DNA of 32,863 nucleotides. It comes from Candidatus Micrarchaeota archaeon CG1_02_47_40. Lineage in GTDB: Archaea; Micrarchaeota; Micrarchaeia; Anstonellales; CG1-02-47-40. Made by a program: the position numbers and the translations under genes. The stretch lies in assembly GCA_001871475.1 (NCBI GenBank), contig MNVE01000012.1, positions 1-32,863 on the forward strand, in the 5' to 3' direction. The stretch's first letter is position 1. Each line of letters begins with the position of its first letter. The notes under the pieces are model-generated. The model searched no databases. It was not told the origin of the DNA and was given only the letters and a program-made list of their open reading frames with translations. Shown here piece by piece: positions 22,311 through 29,791 of this stretch.

Positions 22311-22357
22311 GGGGGCAGAAGTCCGACCCCTTCTTACTGCCTGCGGGCTTTGCCCAT
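22311..22357. repeat. Double-hairpin sequence between the coiled-coil and restriction genes
   Basis: On the minus strand GGGC-AAA-GCCC is followed by a second, imperfect stem (GGCAG..AAG with CTTCTGCC). The layout is like the double-hairpin elements, but the shared linker is absent. It may serve as the transcript end for the upstream coiled-coil gene. Confidence 0.35.
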
Positions 22358-22359
22358 GT

Positions 22360-24123
22360 TTATGTGTGCGGCGGCTTGTTGTCCTGCCATAATTTATCTA
22401 TCATATTCCGCAGTTTCTGTCTTTTCTCCTCAAAGCGCGCCGCCTCCTCTGCAGAAAGGGCGAACTCCTCCCTTATTTTCTCTTCTGTTTTTGGGGAGGG
22501 GACTGGCTCCTGCTTTTGTAATTCCATTTTTTTTGCAAGCGCACTTATCTTCCCCTCAAGCTTTGTCTGCTCTTTTCTTAGAGAAGTCAGCGAGTCCAGC
22601 ACGTTTTTCACTTCATTCTTGCGCGAGCCGAAATCGCCCATCTTTGAAACCACTATGCCCATCTTCTTCATCTGCCCGTCAAGGGTTGCCTGCTGTTCCT
22701 TTATCTGCAAATCAAGTGAGGAAAGCGTTTTTGACATCTCATCAAAGAGGGAGAGGTATTCGCTTTTGAGCTTCTCCACCTGCGAAAACTGCTTTAGCAC
22801 CTGCGAGGAAATTCTTTTCTTCTCCGCCTCAACCTCGGAAATTTCCCTCTTTTGCGCGGAGCTTTTTATGTCCTGGGAAATTTCATGCGCGCGCGCAACG
22901 TCCGCTTCTATTTCCTTCTGGAAGCGGGATAATTCTGAAATTGCATCAGATATTTTTTTCTTCCTTGCTGCATATGAGGGAAGAAGGGAGAGCGCCTCCT
23001 TTATCTGGCGCACCTGTTCATTTATCTCCTCCTGCGAGGCGCTTATGTGCGCCATGTGCGCCTCTGTTTCCTTCACAAGGCGGTTTGCGCTTTTTGCTTC
23101 CAGAAAAAGCCCCCTTATCCTTGCCTCCGCGCCGAGTATTGCCTCGAGCTCCTCTTTTTGCACCCTTATGTGCCCGAGCGTTTCTTTTGCGGAATCCCCG
23201 AAGGAGCGCGCCTTTTCCTCAAGCGCGAGAAGCTCTTCTTTTATTTTTCCCGCGCCGGCATCAACCTTTTGCATTGTTTTCTCAATCACAGCTTTCGCCC
23301 CGTTATCCCTGGAGATTTCCAGGTGCATGTCGGAGAGATGTTTTACATGTGCCCCAAGCTCCTCTTTTAGCTTCTCAAGCTCGCGTGAGGTTTTTTCCAG
23401 CTTTTCCATGTGCACTTGCGCCTCATCCGGTGCGGAAAGCGCCTTTCTTGCAGCTCCTATGACTTCCAGCAGGCCGGATGCTTCTTCCTGCGTCTTTTTC
23501 TCAAGCTGTGCAATGCGCCCTGAAATTTTCTCGTATTCGGAATATTCGCCCCTTATCTTTTCCATCCCCTCTTCCGTTTTCCTGTATTTTTCGCGCAGTG
23601 AATCCACCTGCTCCCCTGTAGCCCCTACGGATTTTGCAATTCCGTCAAGCGACCCCCTTATTTCCTCAAGCCTGCGCGAGTAGCGCAAGTAAGCGTCATC
23701 GCGCGCCGCAGCAAGCTTTTTGAGCCGCTCGATGTTTGCCGAAGCGTCAAGCATTTTCGGGTCAAGGCTCTTGTAAATCTCAAGGTAGTCCTGCTCAAGC
23801 GTCTTTATCTGCTCCCCTTTTATCTGCACCCGCGCAAGAAGGCGGGATATTTCCGCCTCTGTGCTTACAGTAGGAATCTCGCTTCCAAATCCGCTTGCCG
23901 GCTGGGTTTTTTCCCCGGCAGCCCAGTTTATGTAGGTTTTAGTAAGCCCGTAATCCACCTTCACTATCCCCTCGTCTTCAAGCACCCGCGCCCAGTCCTC
24001 AAGCCTCTCCTTCGGTATTGAAAGAAGTTTAGACGCCTCCTCAAGTGAAATTTTCTTCCTCTCGTAAAGAAGTTTTATGAGCCTGTCAACCCCTGTTTTG
24101 ATTTCCTCCTCGTCCGCGCCCAT
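22360..24123 (-). CDS. Long coiled-coil protein with N-terminal winged helix
   Basis: 587 residues from the ATG at 24123, 25 bases from a strong TATA element. Residues 5-70 form a winged-helix pattern (TGVDRLIKLLYERKKISLEE, ASKLLSIPKERLEDWARVLEDEGIV, then a KVDYGLTKTYI wing). The remaining 500 residues or so are almost continuous heptads with very few prolines, then a Pro-rich break (QEPVPSPK) and a final helix. There is no ATPase head or hinge, so it is not SMC. A role as a DNA-bound scaffold is an inference. The divergent neighbour also contains repeated helical domains, and the shared promoter hints at joint function. Confidence 0.75.
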   Translation of the reverse strand: MGADEEEIKTGVDRLIKLLYERKKISLEEASKLLSIPKERLEDWARVLEDEGIVKVDYGLTKTYINWAAGEKTQPASGFGSEIPTVSTEAEISRLLARVQIKGEQIKTLEQDYLEIYKSLDPKMLDASANIERLKKLAAARDDAYLRYSRRLEEIRGSLDGIAKSVGATGEQVDSLREKYRKTEEGMEKIRGEYSEYEKISGRIAQLEKKTQEEASGLLEVIGAARKALSAPDEAQVHMEKLEKTSRELEKLKEELGAHVKHLSDMHLEISRDNGAKAVIEKTMQKVDAGAGKIKEELLALEEKARSFGDSAKETLGHIRVQKEELEAILGAEARIRGLFLEAKSANRLVKETEAHMAHISASQEEINEQVRQIKEALSLLPSYAARKKKISDAISELSRFQKEIEADVARAHEISQDIKSSAQKREISEVEAEKKRISSQVLKQFSQVEKLKSEYLSLFDEMSKTLSSLDLQIKEQQATLDGQMKKMGIVVSKMGDFGSRKNEVKNVLDSLTSLRKEQTKLEGKISALAKKMELQKQEPVPSPKTEEKIREEFALSAEEAARFEEKRQKLRNMIDKLWQDNKPPHT

Positions 24124-24140
24124 GAAAGGAAATAAGCCTC

Positions 24141-24154
24141 TAATATATATAAAT
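24141..24154. promoter_or_regulatory. Bidirectional TATA element between two divergent genes
   Basis: TAATATATATAAAT is centred 25 bases from the minus-strand ATG (24123) and 29 bases from the plus-strand ATG (24177). Both messages would be nearly leaderless. Confidence 0.55.
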
Positions 24155-24176
24155 ATGATTTGTATTTCTTTCCCCA

Positions 24177-25787
24177 ATGGCAAAAGAGGAGATTCCCAAA
24201 AAAAGAGAGCTTCCCCCGATAGAGCGCTTCCGCAACCAGAACATTATTTTAAGGAGTTTCGGGGAAACCGGGCTGCGCGTGTTCGGCGCGGTTGACGGGA
24301 AGAGGGATGCTGAAGGGATAATGAAAGCCAGCAACTGCACTCTCAAGGAGTATGAGAAAATAATTGCATTCATGAGGGGAAACGGGATGCTTGAGGAAAC
24401 CTCAAGGTTTCCGAAAGACTTGACGCGAAGCGTCAAGCAGATGGCAGGAGGGGGGGGCAGTATTGGCGAAAAAAATGAGGAAGGGGAAGAGGAAAAAGAA
24501 AAGAAAAGTATGGGTGCTGATAACGAAAATCCGGATGAAGAAAATAACGAAATTGAAAAAGACGGAAAGGAAAAAGAAAGCGGAAAAGATGATGACGATG
24601 ATGAAGAAACTGGAAAAGGCAGGAAAGGAAAAGAAAGGGGAGAAGATGGCGAAAATGATGATGAAGATGGAAAAGGAAAAGAAAGCGGTGATGATGAGAA
24701 CGATGAAGATGAGGAAAATAACGAAACTGGAAAAGGCAGGAAAGGAAAAGAAAGCGGAAATGGCGATAACGAAAATGATGATGGCGAAAATCCTGAAGAA
24801 GATGCAATTTCCCCCGAAGAGGAAACTCCTGCTGGAAAGGGGAAGAAAAAAAATTCTAAAAAGGAAGGCAGGGAGAGGAAGGCAATCTCCCCGGAGCTGA
24901 AAATAGCGCAGTCAAGGACAAGGGAAATTGGAGAAGAGGATGCCCAAACCAGCGCGCTCTCCCCCCTTGAAAAGAAAATATTCCAAAAATACGGCGCCCT
25001 CGGGGTGGATGTGTACAACCTGATTGACGGGCAGAAAACCGCCGAGGAGATAATGCTGCAGACAAAGATAAGCGAGGTAAAGCTCGTTGAAATACTCGAA
25101 TTCCTAGAAAATGAGGGGATAATAAAGCTTGAAAAGCCGGCAAATGCGGGAAAGGTGCAGGCGCCTGCCGGAATGGGCGAGAAGGAAGAGAGGATTAAAA
25201 CCGGCGCGCATGGGATGGAAGGGGAGGGAGGAAAGTTCTCCCCGATGGTAGATGAAACCCCCCTTTCAGGAGAATCTTCGGTAATGCGCACAGAAGAGGA
25301 AGTGGGCGGAATACCCATAGACGTGCCTATGAAGGCGAAGATGAATTTCATGCAGGAGGCGGGAATGCAGGCAGGACTTATTGCAAAATTCAAGGCAAAT
25401 GGCACTAATACTTACAAGCTTCTTGGAAGCGGAAAGGACATAGTGGAGATGGCACTGCAGATGAGGGCGTCATTGGATGAGCTGGACGGGATTTTCACAT
25501 TCCTTGGGGAGAAGAAGGCGGCGCTTTTCAAGAAGCTCTCGCGCGAGGAGGCAAGGGGGAAATACGGGGATGACGGCCTGGCGGTTTACAAGAAATTCGG
25601 AAGGGAAGGGGTATTGGTGTATGAGCTTATTGGAAGGGAAAAGACACTTACAGATGTTGTTATACGCAGCCGCGTCCCCCCAAAGCGCGCTGTGGAGATA
25701 CTTCTTTTCGTGCACAAGGTGCTCGGGCTTGAGATACCCCTGAATGCCGATTTATTGTATAAGCAGCTTGGGATTTCGGCAGACTAA
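24177..25787 (+). CDS. Protein with four copies of a small winged-helix-like domain and an acidic repeat linker
   Basis: 536 residues. Four segments share the pattern G..vy.l(i/v)dG..t..eI......e..eil.fL...g: FGETGLRVFGAVDGKRDAEG (27-46); YGALGVDVYNLIDGQKTAEE; FKANGTNTYKLLGSGKDIVE; and FGREGVLVYELIGREKTLTD. Between the first two lies a linker of about 125 residues made of Asp, Glu, Lys, Gly and Asn with repeated GKGRKGKE units. The domain resembles PqqD-like or winged-helix modules; I cannot name the family. Copy B of the double-hairpin element encodes part of residues 73-88 at the junction of domain 1 and the linker. It is divergent from the coiled-coil gene and possibly acts with it. Confidence 0.75.
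   Translation: MAKEEIPKKRELPPIERFRNQNIILRSFGETGLRVFGAVDGKRDAEGIMKASNCTLKEYEKIIAFMRGNGMLEETSRFPKDLTRSVKQMAGGGGSIGEKNEEGEEEKEKKSMGADNENPDEENNEIEKDGKEKESGKDDDDDEETGKGRKGKERGEDGENDDEDGKGKESGDDENDEDEENNETGKGRKGKESGNGDNENDDGENPEEDAISPEEETPAGKGKKKNSKKEGRERKAISPELKIAQSRTREIGEEDAQTSALSPLEKKIFQKYGALGVDVYNLIDGQKTAEEIMLQTKISEVKLVEILEFLENEGIIKLEKPANAGKVQAPAGMGEKEERIKTGAHGMEGEGGKFSPMVDETPLSGESSVMRTEEEVGGIPIDVPMKAKMNFMQEAGMQAGLIAKFKANGTNTYKLLGSGKDIVEMALQMRASLDELDGIFTFLGEKKAALFKKLSREEARGKYGDDGLAVYKKFGREGVLVYELIGREKTLTDVVIRSRVPPKRAVEILLFVHKVLGLEIPLNADLLYKQLGISAD
24395..24440 (+). repeat. Double-hairpin palindromic element, copy B, inside the four-domain protein gene
   Basis: Stem 1 is GGAAACC-TCAA-GGTTTCC (24395-24412), the linker is GAAAGA, and stem 2 is CTTGACGC-GAA-GCGTCAAG (24419-24437), with CAGA after it (CAG to 24440). 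An overlapping alternative stem is CTTGAGG-AAA-CCTCAAG (24390-24406). The linker and flanks are identical to copy A at 3497-3540. Confidence 0.75.
24575..24770 (+). repeat. Internal low-complexity repeats in the acidic linker
   Basis: The DNA encoding ETGKGRKGKE occurs twice nearly identically, with a shorter DGKGKES copy between, inside a purine-rich tract. Slippage or unequal crossover is the likely source, so linker length may vary between strains. Confidence 0.7.
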
Positions 25788-25789
25788 CA

Positions 25790-25798
25790 GTTATATAC
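25790..25798 (+). promoter_or_regulatory. TATA box of the zinc-ribbon/methylase unit
   Basis: GTTATATAC is centred about 26 bases upstream of the ATG at 25820, consistent with a leaderless message. Confidence 0.5.
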
Positions 25799-25819
25799 TT
25801 TACAGTATATATCTTTCTT

Positions 25820-25987
25820 ATGGTTAAATGCCCCAAATGCGGACACGAATTTTCAACCGTTCTGCGGTGCCATAGATGCGGTTATAAATGGTTTCCAAAA
25901 ACACCCAACGAGCCCAAGGTGTGCCCGAACCCGAAATGCAAAAGCCCATATTGGAACAAGCCAAGAAAAATAAAGAAAAGGAGATGA
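25820..25987 (+). CDS. Small zinc-ribbon protein heading a restriction-modification locus
   Basis: 55 residues, not long enough to appear in ordinary gene calls. It starts MVKCPKCGHEF and has CPKC, then CHRCGYKWFPK, then CPNPKC followed by KSPYWNKPRK. The C-x-RCGY-x-W...KSPYW signature belongs to a common archaeal family of tiny metal-binding proteins found beside restriction and toxin genes. Its TGA overlaps the ATG of an in-frame methylase start (ATGA at 25984), so translation is coupled. Acting as a regulator or controller of the methylase is an inference. Confidence 0.7.
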   Translation: MVKCPKCGHEFSTVLRCHRCGYKWFPKTPNEPKVCPNPKCKSPYWNKPRKIKKRR

Positions 25988-25989
25988 CA

Positions 25990-26841
25990 ATGGAGAAGAA
26001 AGGGATAGTTTTGGACTCGCCTGGGAGGGAGATTGAATTTAATAGGATATATAATGTTGATGCGTTGGCGGGGCTAAAAAAAGTGCCAAGCGATTCCTGC
26101 CAAGTGATTATCGCCGACCCCCCATATTTTAGAGCCATAAAAGCGGATTGGGATAACCAGTGGGAGAGCTTGGAGGAATATCTTAGATGGTGCGATAAAT
26201 GGATTTCGGAATGTGTCAGAGTTCTAAAGCCAAAAGGAACTATGTATATTTACGGATTTAGTGAAACATTAGCTCATTTGTTTGTGAGAATAAACACAAA
26301 CAAAAAATGGCTTGTCTGGCATTACACAAACAAAACCGTTCCCTCTTTGAATTTCTGGCAGAGAAGCCATGAGAGCATAGTTTGCTGCTGGAAAGATAAC
26401 CGGCCTGATTTCAACAGAGATGATGTCAGGGTGCCGTATACCGATATCTTCCTCAAAAATTCGGCAGGAAAAGTCAGGAACGGGACTAAAAGCAGGTTTG
26501 GGAAGGGGAAAGAAACCGTTTATATTGCGCATAAGAACGGGGCGCTGCCAAGGGACGTGATAAATGTGCCTGCGCTGGCAGGAGGGGCGGGCTTGAAAGA
26601 AGGAGTTGAGCATCCGACGCAAAAACCGCTTGCCCTCTGCGATATCCTGATTAAGGCGGCGCGAAACACGGACAACGTGGTGCTCGTTCCCTTTGTCGGA
26701 AGCGGCTCGGAGTGCGCGTCTGCAGTAAAAAATAACTGCAAGTTCGTTGGATTTGAGATAAACAAAAAATATTGCGAGATTGCCGAGGAAAGGATAATGG
26801 CGGAAATGAAACAGACAAAACTCCAAGTTCCTGCGGAATGA
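25990..26841 (+). CDS. Beta-class DNA N6-adenine methyltransferase
   Basis: 283 residues from the ATG at 25990, chosen because AAGGAG lies 6 bases upstream; an ATG at 25984 overlaps the zinc-ribbon stop. Catalytic motif IV IIADPPY comes first, and cofactor motif I VPFVGSGSEC comes near the C-terminus, preceded by HPTQKP. That circular order defines the beta class, and DPPY favours adenine-N6. The central 100 residues or so are the recognition part. It is convergent with a candidate nuclease gene whose stop lies 2 bases away, so the two probably form one type II system. Confidence 0.88.
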   Translation: MEKKGIVLDSPGREIEFNRIYNVDALAGLKKVPSDSCQVIIADPPYFRAIKADWDNQWESLEEYLRWCDKWISECVRVLKPKGTMYIYGFSETLAHLFVRINTNKKWLVWHYTNKTVPSLNFWQRSHESIVCCWKDNRPDFNRDDVRVPYTDIFLKNSAGKVRNGTKSRFGKGKETVYIAHKNGALPRDVINVPALAGGAGLKEGVEHPTQKPLALCDILIKAARNTDNVVLVPFVGSGSECASAVKNNCKFVGFEINKKYCEIAEERIMAEMKQTKLQVPAE

Positions 26842-26843
26842 GA

Positions 26844-27464
26844 TTATTCGAAAATTTGCTCCAAATCGGAGCCAAGTTCGTTTTTTGAGAAGCTTACTGA
26901 AAACAATTCTTCGCATAGTTTCAAAGGTATGTCCATCCAAAGCTGATTTGACATTTTCCTTACGATTCTGGCGTTTACGCCGTTCGTTTGAATATACTGC
27001 CAGCCAGCTTCGTCTCCGTTTTTGTTTTGGTATTTTTTCCAGCCTTCGGCTCTTGGCTTGAAAACCGAGGATGGGACTCTGAATACCGAGTACTTTCTTC
27101 CGCCGTCCCCGAGCCTGATTCTGGCGCAGCACAGGTAGAAATCGTAGTTTATCTCGCCGTTTATGAATTTCGTCATTTCGGCTATGTTTTTGTATCTTGT
27201 AAGCCGGTATGATGAAAGCGTAAGATGCCCGTTCTCAATCTTGCCTGCTTTTGCGGATATTGCAAATTTGCTGATTTTTACGTCTGCGCCTTTTTCGTGA
27301 GAGCCTAGCCTCCACTCCGGATTTTCGCCCATCTTTTTAAGGGCAAAAAAGATGGCTTCCTCCCAGCCATCCGCATTGATGTAAATGAAGCTCGTTTTGC
27401 TTTTGAAAACGATGACTTTCTTTAGGAATAGCTTGAACGTCTTCCAATCGAAGTTTTGAGCCAT
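26844..27464 (-). CDS. Probable type II restriction endonuclease paired with the beta-class methylase
   Basis: 206 residues from the ATG at 27464, 26 bases from a TATA box. The middle contains a GSHEKGADVKISKFAISAKAG stretch, compatible with a variant nuclease core in which an acidic residue (D of GAD) precedes a strand ending in an S-A-K lysine; the usual second acid is not obvious. LTLSSYRLTRYKN follows. The end-to-end arrangement with the methylase is typical of restriction pairs. The family assignment is uncertain because I cannot search it. The target cannot be predicted. Confidence 0.6.
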   Translation of the reverse strand: MAQNFDWKTFKLFLKKVIVFKSKTSFIYINADGWEEAIFFALKKMGENPEWRLGSHEKGADVKISKFAISAKAGKIENGHLTLSSYRLTRYKNIAEMTKFINGEINYDFYLCCARIRLGDGGRKYSVFRVPSSVFKPRAEGWKKYQNKNGDEAGWQYIQTNGVNARIVRKMSNQLWMDIPLKLCEELFSVSFSKNELGSDLEQIFE

Positions 27465-27485
27465 GGTTAGGGATTGGGAGTTAAG

Positions 27486-27493
27486 GTTTAAAT
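27486..27493 (-). promoter_or_regulatory. TATA box of the probable restriction endonuclease gene
   Basis: ATTTAAAC on the minus strand, centred 26 bases from the ATG at 27464. Confidence 0.5.
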
Positions 27494-27533
27494 GGATTTT
27501 CAGGATATTGCGGATAGACTCGGACACAAGAAG

Positions 27534-27543
27534 TTATTTAAAC
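27534..27543 (+). promoter_or_regulatory. TATA box of the S8e gene
   Basis: TTATTTAAAC is centred about 51 bases upstream of the ATG, giving a leader of about 25 bases that contains the GAGGTG ribosome site. Confidence 0.5.
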
Positions 27544-27588
27544 CGCCCCGCATAAAAAGAATTCCCAAATTATTGAGGTGTGTTTATT

Positions 27589-27975
27589 ATGAGGCAATAT
27601 CACGGTTATTCCAAAACGACGAACAAGGGCACGGGCGGCAAGCGCAAGAAGGCGCATGATAAGAAGCTAAGGCTTGTTGGAAGGCCCCCCGTAGCTACGA
27701 AAGTAGCGGAAAAAAGAGTAGTTGAATGCCTGGCAGGAAGGGGCGGAAACTTCAAGGTGAAATTGAAAAGGGAGTCGTCTGCAAACGTGCTAACCCCAAG
27801 CGGGATGAAGAAGGCGAAGATAAGGAACGTTGTGGAAACGCCTGACAACCGCCATCACGCCCGACAGAACATAATTACAAAGGGCGCGATAATAGATACT
27901 GAACTTGGAAAAGTGAAAGTGACAAATAGAGTCGGGCAGGACGGGGTAGTGAACGGGATTTTATTGCAGAAGTAG
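27589..27975 (+). CDS. rps8e: 30S ribosomal protein S8e
   Basis: 128 residues, the normal archaeal length. The start MRQYHGYSKTTNKGTGGKRK is typical, as are GRPPVATKV and the C-terminal ITKGAIIDTELGKVKVTNRVGQDGVVNG. The ATG at 27589 follows GAGGTG by about 8 bases; a GTG at 27580 is less likely. It is a primary small-subunit protein shared by archaea and eukaryotes and absent from bacteria, which fixes the domain of life of this window. A T-rich stretch just after the stop (CTAATTTCTTTTTTC) may end the transcript. Confidence 0.95.
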   Translation: MRQYHGYSKTTNKGTGGKRKKAHDKKLRLVGRPPVATKVAEKRVVECLAGRGGNFKVKLKRESSANVLTPSGMKKAKIRNVVETPDNRHHARQNIITKGAIIDTELGKVKVTNRVGQDGVVNGILLQK

Positions 27976-27979
27976 CCCC

Positions 27980-28846
27980 CTAATTTCTTTTTTCGGAGTT
28001 TGTCCTTGCAAGCATAAAGACGGAAAATGAAATGATTGCAAGCCCGATTATGTGCTGCCAAACTATTGCTTCCCCTAAAAACACCGCCGAGAAAACCACC
28101 CCTATTGCGGAATAAGGCACCATTATCGCAGTCGCCTTTGAGAGGTTTATCCGCTTCAGCGCGCCAAACCAGAAGAAGTAGGCAAAGAAGAATCCGGGCA
28201 AGCCCTGCCAGATAAACAGAAGGATTGAAGGAAGCGCAAACACGGATGTGTTTTGAGTTTCGCCTGCGAGGAAGCTGAAGAGAAGCAGAACGCAGCCTGC
28301 CGGAACCGCCTTTATCGCAATCGTCTCAAAAACCCCGATTTTCTCCATGAGCTTTTTTGCAAGGTATGCTTCCACTGACATGCAGAAAGTGAAAGCAAGT
28401 ATGAGCAAATCCCCTGCATTCAGAAAAAGCGAACCGCGAAAAAGCACTAAAAGCGCGCCCGCAAGCACTAAGAAGGAAAGGAAAAATTGCTTCGGAGTTA
28501 TTTTCTCACCAAGGAGAAAGTAGGAGAGTATGAGTGAAAAAAGTATTTCAGCCTGCACGAGTATGGAGGCATTCACAGCGCTCGTCTGGCTTATTCCAAT
28601 GTAGAAGAGCGCGCTTCCCAAAATCCCGCCAAAAAAAATCAGAAGGAATGCGTCGCGGGGGTTTGCCTCCCCCCATTTTGAATTCCTGCAGAATAGAAGG
28701 GAAGCCGCTCCTCCTACGAGAAGCGAGGCGGCGGCAAAGAAAAGAGGCGGCAGAGAATTGGTTGCGAATTTTCCCACTACCGGAAACGCGCCTGAAAGGA
28801 GCATTGCCAAAAACGCAAAAAGAGTCCCTTTTTTTTCTTCTTCCAT
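27980..28846 (-). CDS. EamA/DMT-superfamily transporter
   Basis: 288 residues with about ten hydrophobic spans in two homologous halves, each of EamA type (for example FAFLAMLLSGAFPVVGKFAT at the start and MVPYSAIGVVFSAVFLGEAI near the end). Members are drug/metabolite exporters of varied substrates; this one's substrate cannot be told. The start codon lies inside the first of four tandem 27-bp repeats, so the first four codons (Met-Glu-Glu-Glu) are repeat-derived. It probably belongs with the upstream D-aminoacyl-tRNA deacylase gene. Confidence 0.85.
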   Translation of the reverse strand: MEEEKKGTLFAFLAMLLSGAFPVVGKFATNSLPPLFFAAASLLVGGAASLLFCRNSKWGEANPRDAFLLIFFGGILGSALFYIGISQTSAVNASILVQAEILFSLILSYFLLGEKITPKQFFLSFLVLAGALLVLFRGSLFLNAGDLLILAFTFCMSVEAYLAKKLMEKIGVFETIAIKAVPAGCVLLLFSFLAGETQNTSVFALPSILLFIWQGLPGFFFAYFFWFGALKRINLSKATAIMVPYSAIGVVFSAVFLGEAIVWQHIIGLAIISFSVFMLARTNSEKRN

Positions 28847-28944
28847 TTCAAATCAGCTCTTCTCTTCTTCCATTTCAAATCAGCTCTTCTCTTCTTCCAT
28901 TTCAAATCAGCTCTTCTCTTCTTCCATTTCAAATCAGCTCTTTT
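28837..28944 (-). repeat. Four tandem copies of a 27-bp unit carrying mini-ORFs at the transporter start
   Basis: The four copies are 28837-28863, 28864-28890, 28891-28917 and 28918-28944; the last has one base different. On the transcribed strand each contains GAAATGGAAGAAG. In the three upstream copies ATG-GAA-GAA-GAG-AAG-AGC-TGA or nearly so makes a six-codon ORF ending 6 bases before the next ATG. The copy next to the gene supplies the real start. Confidence 0.9.
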
Positions 28945-28995
28945 CTTTTTCATTCGTGTGAATCAAATCTTTTCCCATTTGCGCCATCGCCCAGC

Positions 28996-29751
28996 TCATT
29001 TTTTCTTTTCGTATTGTAATTCCGCCCTGTCGCAGAACGAAATCATTTTCTCCCTTTGCTTTGAATCAAGCCCTTTCCAGTCAATTATTGCGTATTCGGT
29101 TTTCTCTACAGTTTTTGTGATTCCCTGTAAAAATGTCTTATATTCCACTTCATCAACGCGGTATTTCGGGAGCATGTGCCCCATTGCAAGCTCCTCCTTT
29201 TCAATTTCATATTTTGAGAAAAGTGGCGCGTAATGCCCTCCCCCTATCCCGAGCACGCACTTGCATTTTTTAGTGTGTGCAAGCGCATCCCAAATTGCCT
29301 GCGCAACTATTTGGGCGGCTTGTTCATCCCTCCATTCCTGTTGTGTGCTCCCTATTTCCGCGAACAGTATGGGAGAGGAGCAGGTGGGCCCGTGGTGGTC
29401 TACTTCCAGGGAAACATTCCAATCCAGCTTTTTCTCCTGCACTTGTGAATGCATACTGCATAAAATTTCCTTCATTTTTGATGCATATACTGTATTGAGT
29501 GTTTTCTCCTTCCCGCCAAAATCAGCTTTGCACCAGTTTCCCGGAGCGTGCACAGTGAGCGTGCGCATATTGCTCTGGCTTTTATGGGTTGATGGGACGA
29601 TGATAAAGTCGGTTTGCATATCGCAGGGAATTTCAAGTATGTGCTTATCTGTTTGGACAAAATCAATTCCTTTGAGGGAAAAATTCTCCTGCAGTGCGCG
29701 CGCTATTGAAGCGCTTGCGATATTGGTTGTGGAATAGACGATTGAGGGCAT
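28996..29751 (-). CDS. dtdA: D-aminoacyl-tRNA deacylase, archaeal type
   Basis: 251 residues from the ATG at 29751; translation upstream of it is the antisense of the neighbouring gene. Signature blocks are all present: TVHAPGNW (67-73), SLEVDHHGPT (114-123), AEIGSTQQEW (131-140) and LGIGGGHYAP in the second half. DtdA/DTD2 hydrolyses D-amino acids mischarged on tRNAs, preventing their use in translation. A possible minus-strand TATA (about 29778) lies 27 bases from the ATG. The EamA transporter gene follows in the same direction. Confidence 0.92.
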   Translation of the reverse strand: MPSIVYSTTNIASASIARALQENFSLKGIDFVQTDKHILEIPCDMQTDFIIVPSTHKSQSNMRTLTVHAPGNWCKADFGGKEKTLNTVYASKMKEILCSMHSQVQEKKLDWNVSLEVDHHGPTCSSPILFAEIGSTQQEWRDEQAAQIVAQAIWDALAHTKKCKCVLGIGGGHYAPLFSKYEIEKEELAMGHMLPKYRVDEVEYKTFLQGITKTVEKTEYAIIDWKGLDSKQREKMISFCDRAELQYEKKK

Positions 29752-29760
29752 ACAAGAATG

Positions 29761-29770
29761 TTTATATAAT
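29761..29770 (+). promoter_or_regulatory. TATA box of the CorA-like gene
   Basis: TTTATATAAT is centred 27 bases upstream of the ATG at 29792 and only 6 bases from the earlier ATG at 29771, which therefore cannot be the start of a transcript made from this box. Confidence 0.6.
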
Positions 29771-29791
29771 ATGGTTAATAATTTCTCCTTT

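Noticed and set aside
22178-23683. Long plus-strand Ser/Phe-rich open frame of 501 codons
   Set aside because: It is the antisense of the coiled-coil gene; Ser/Phe richness is the mirror of Glu/Lys codons and no domain is visible.
24140-25405. Minus-strand 421-codon Ser/Phe/Pro-rich open frame
   Set aside because: It is the antisense of the acidic four-domain protein gene and has no recognisable motif.
26269-27132. 287-codon minus-strand frame across the methylase and nuclease genes
   Set aside because: It runs antisense to the methylase and out of frame with the nuclease, with no domain visible.
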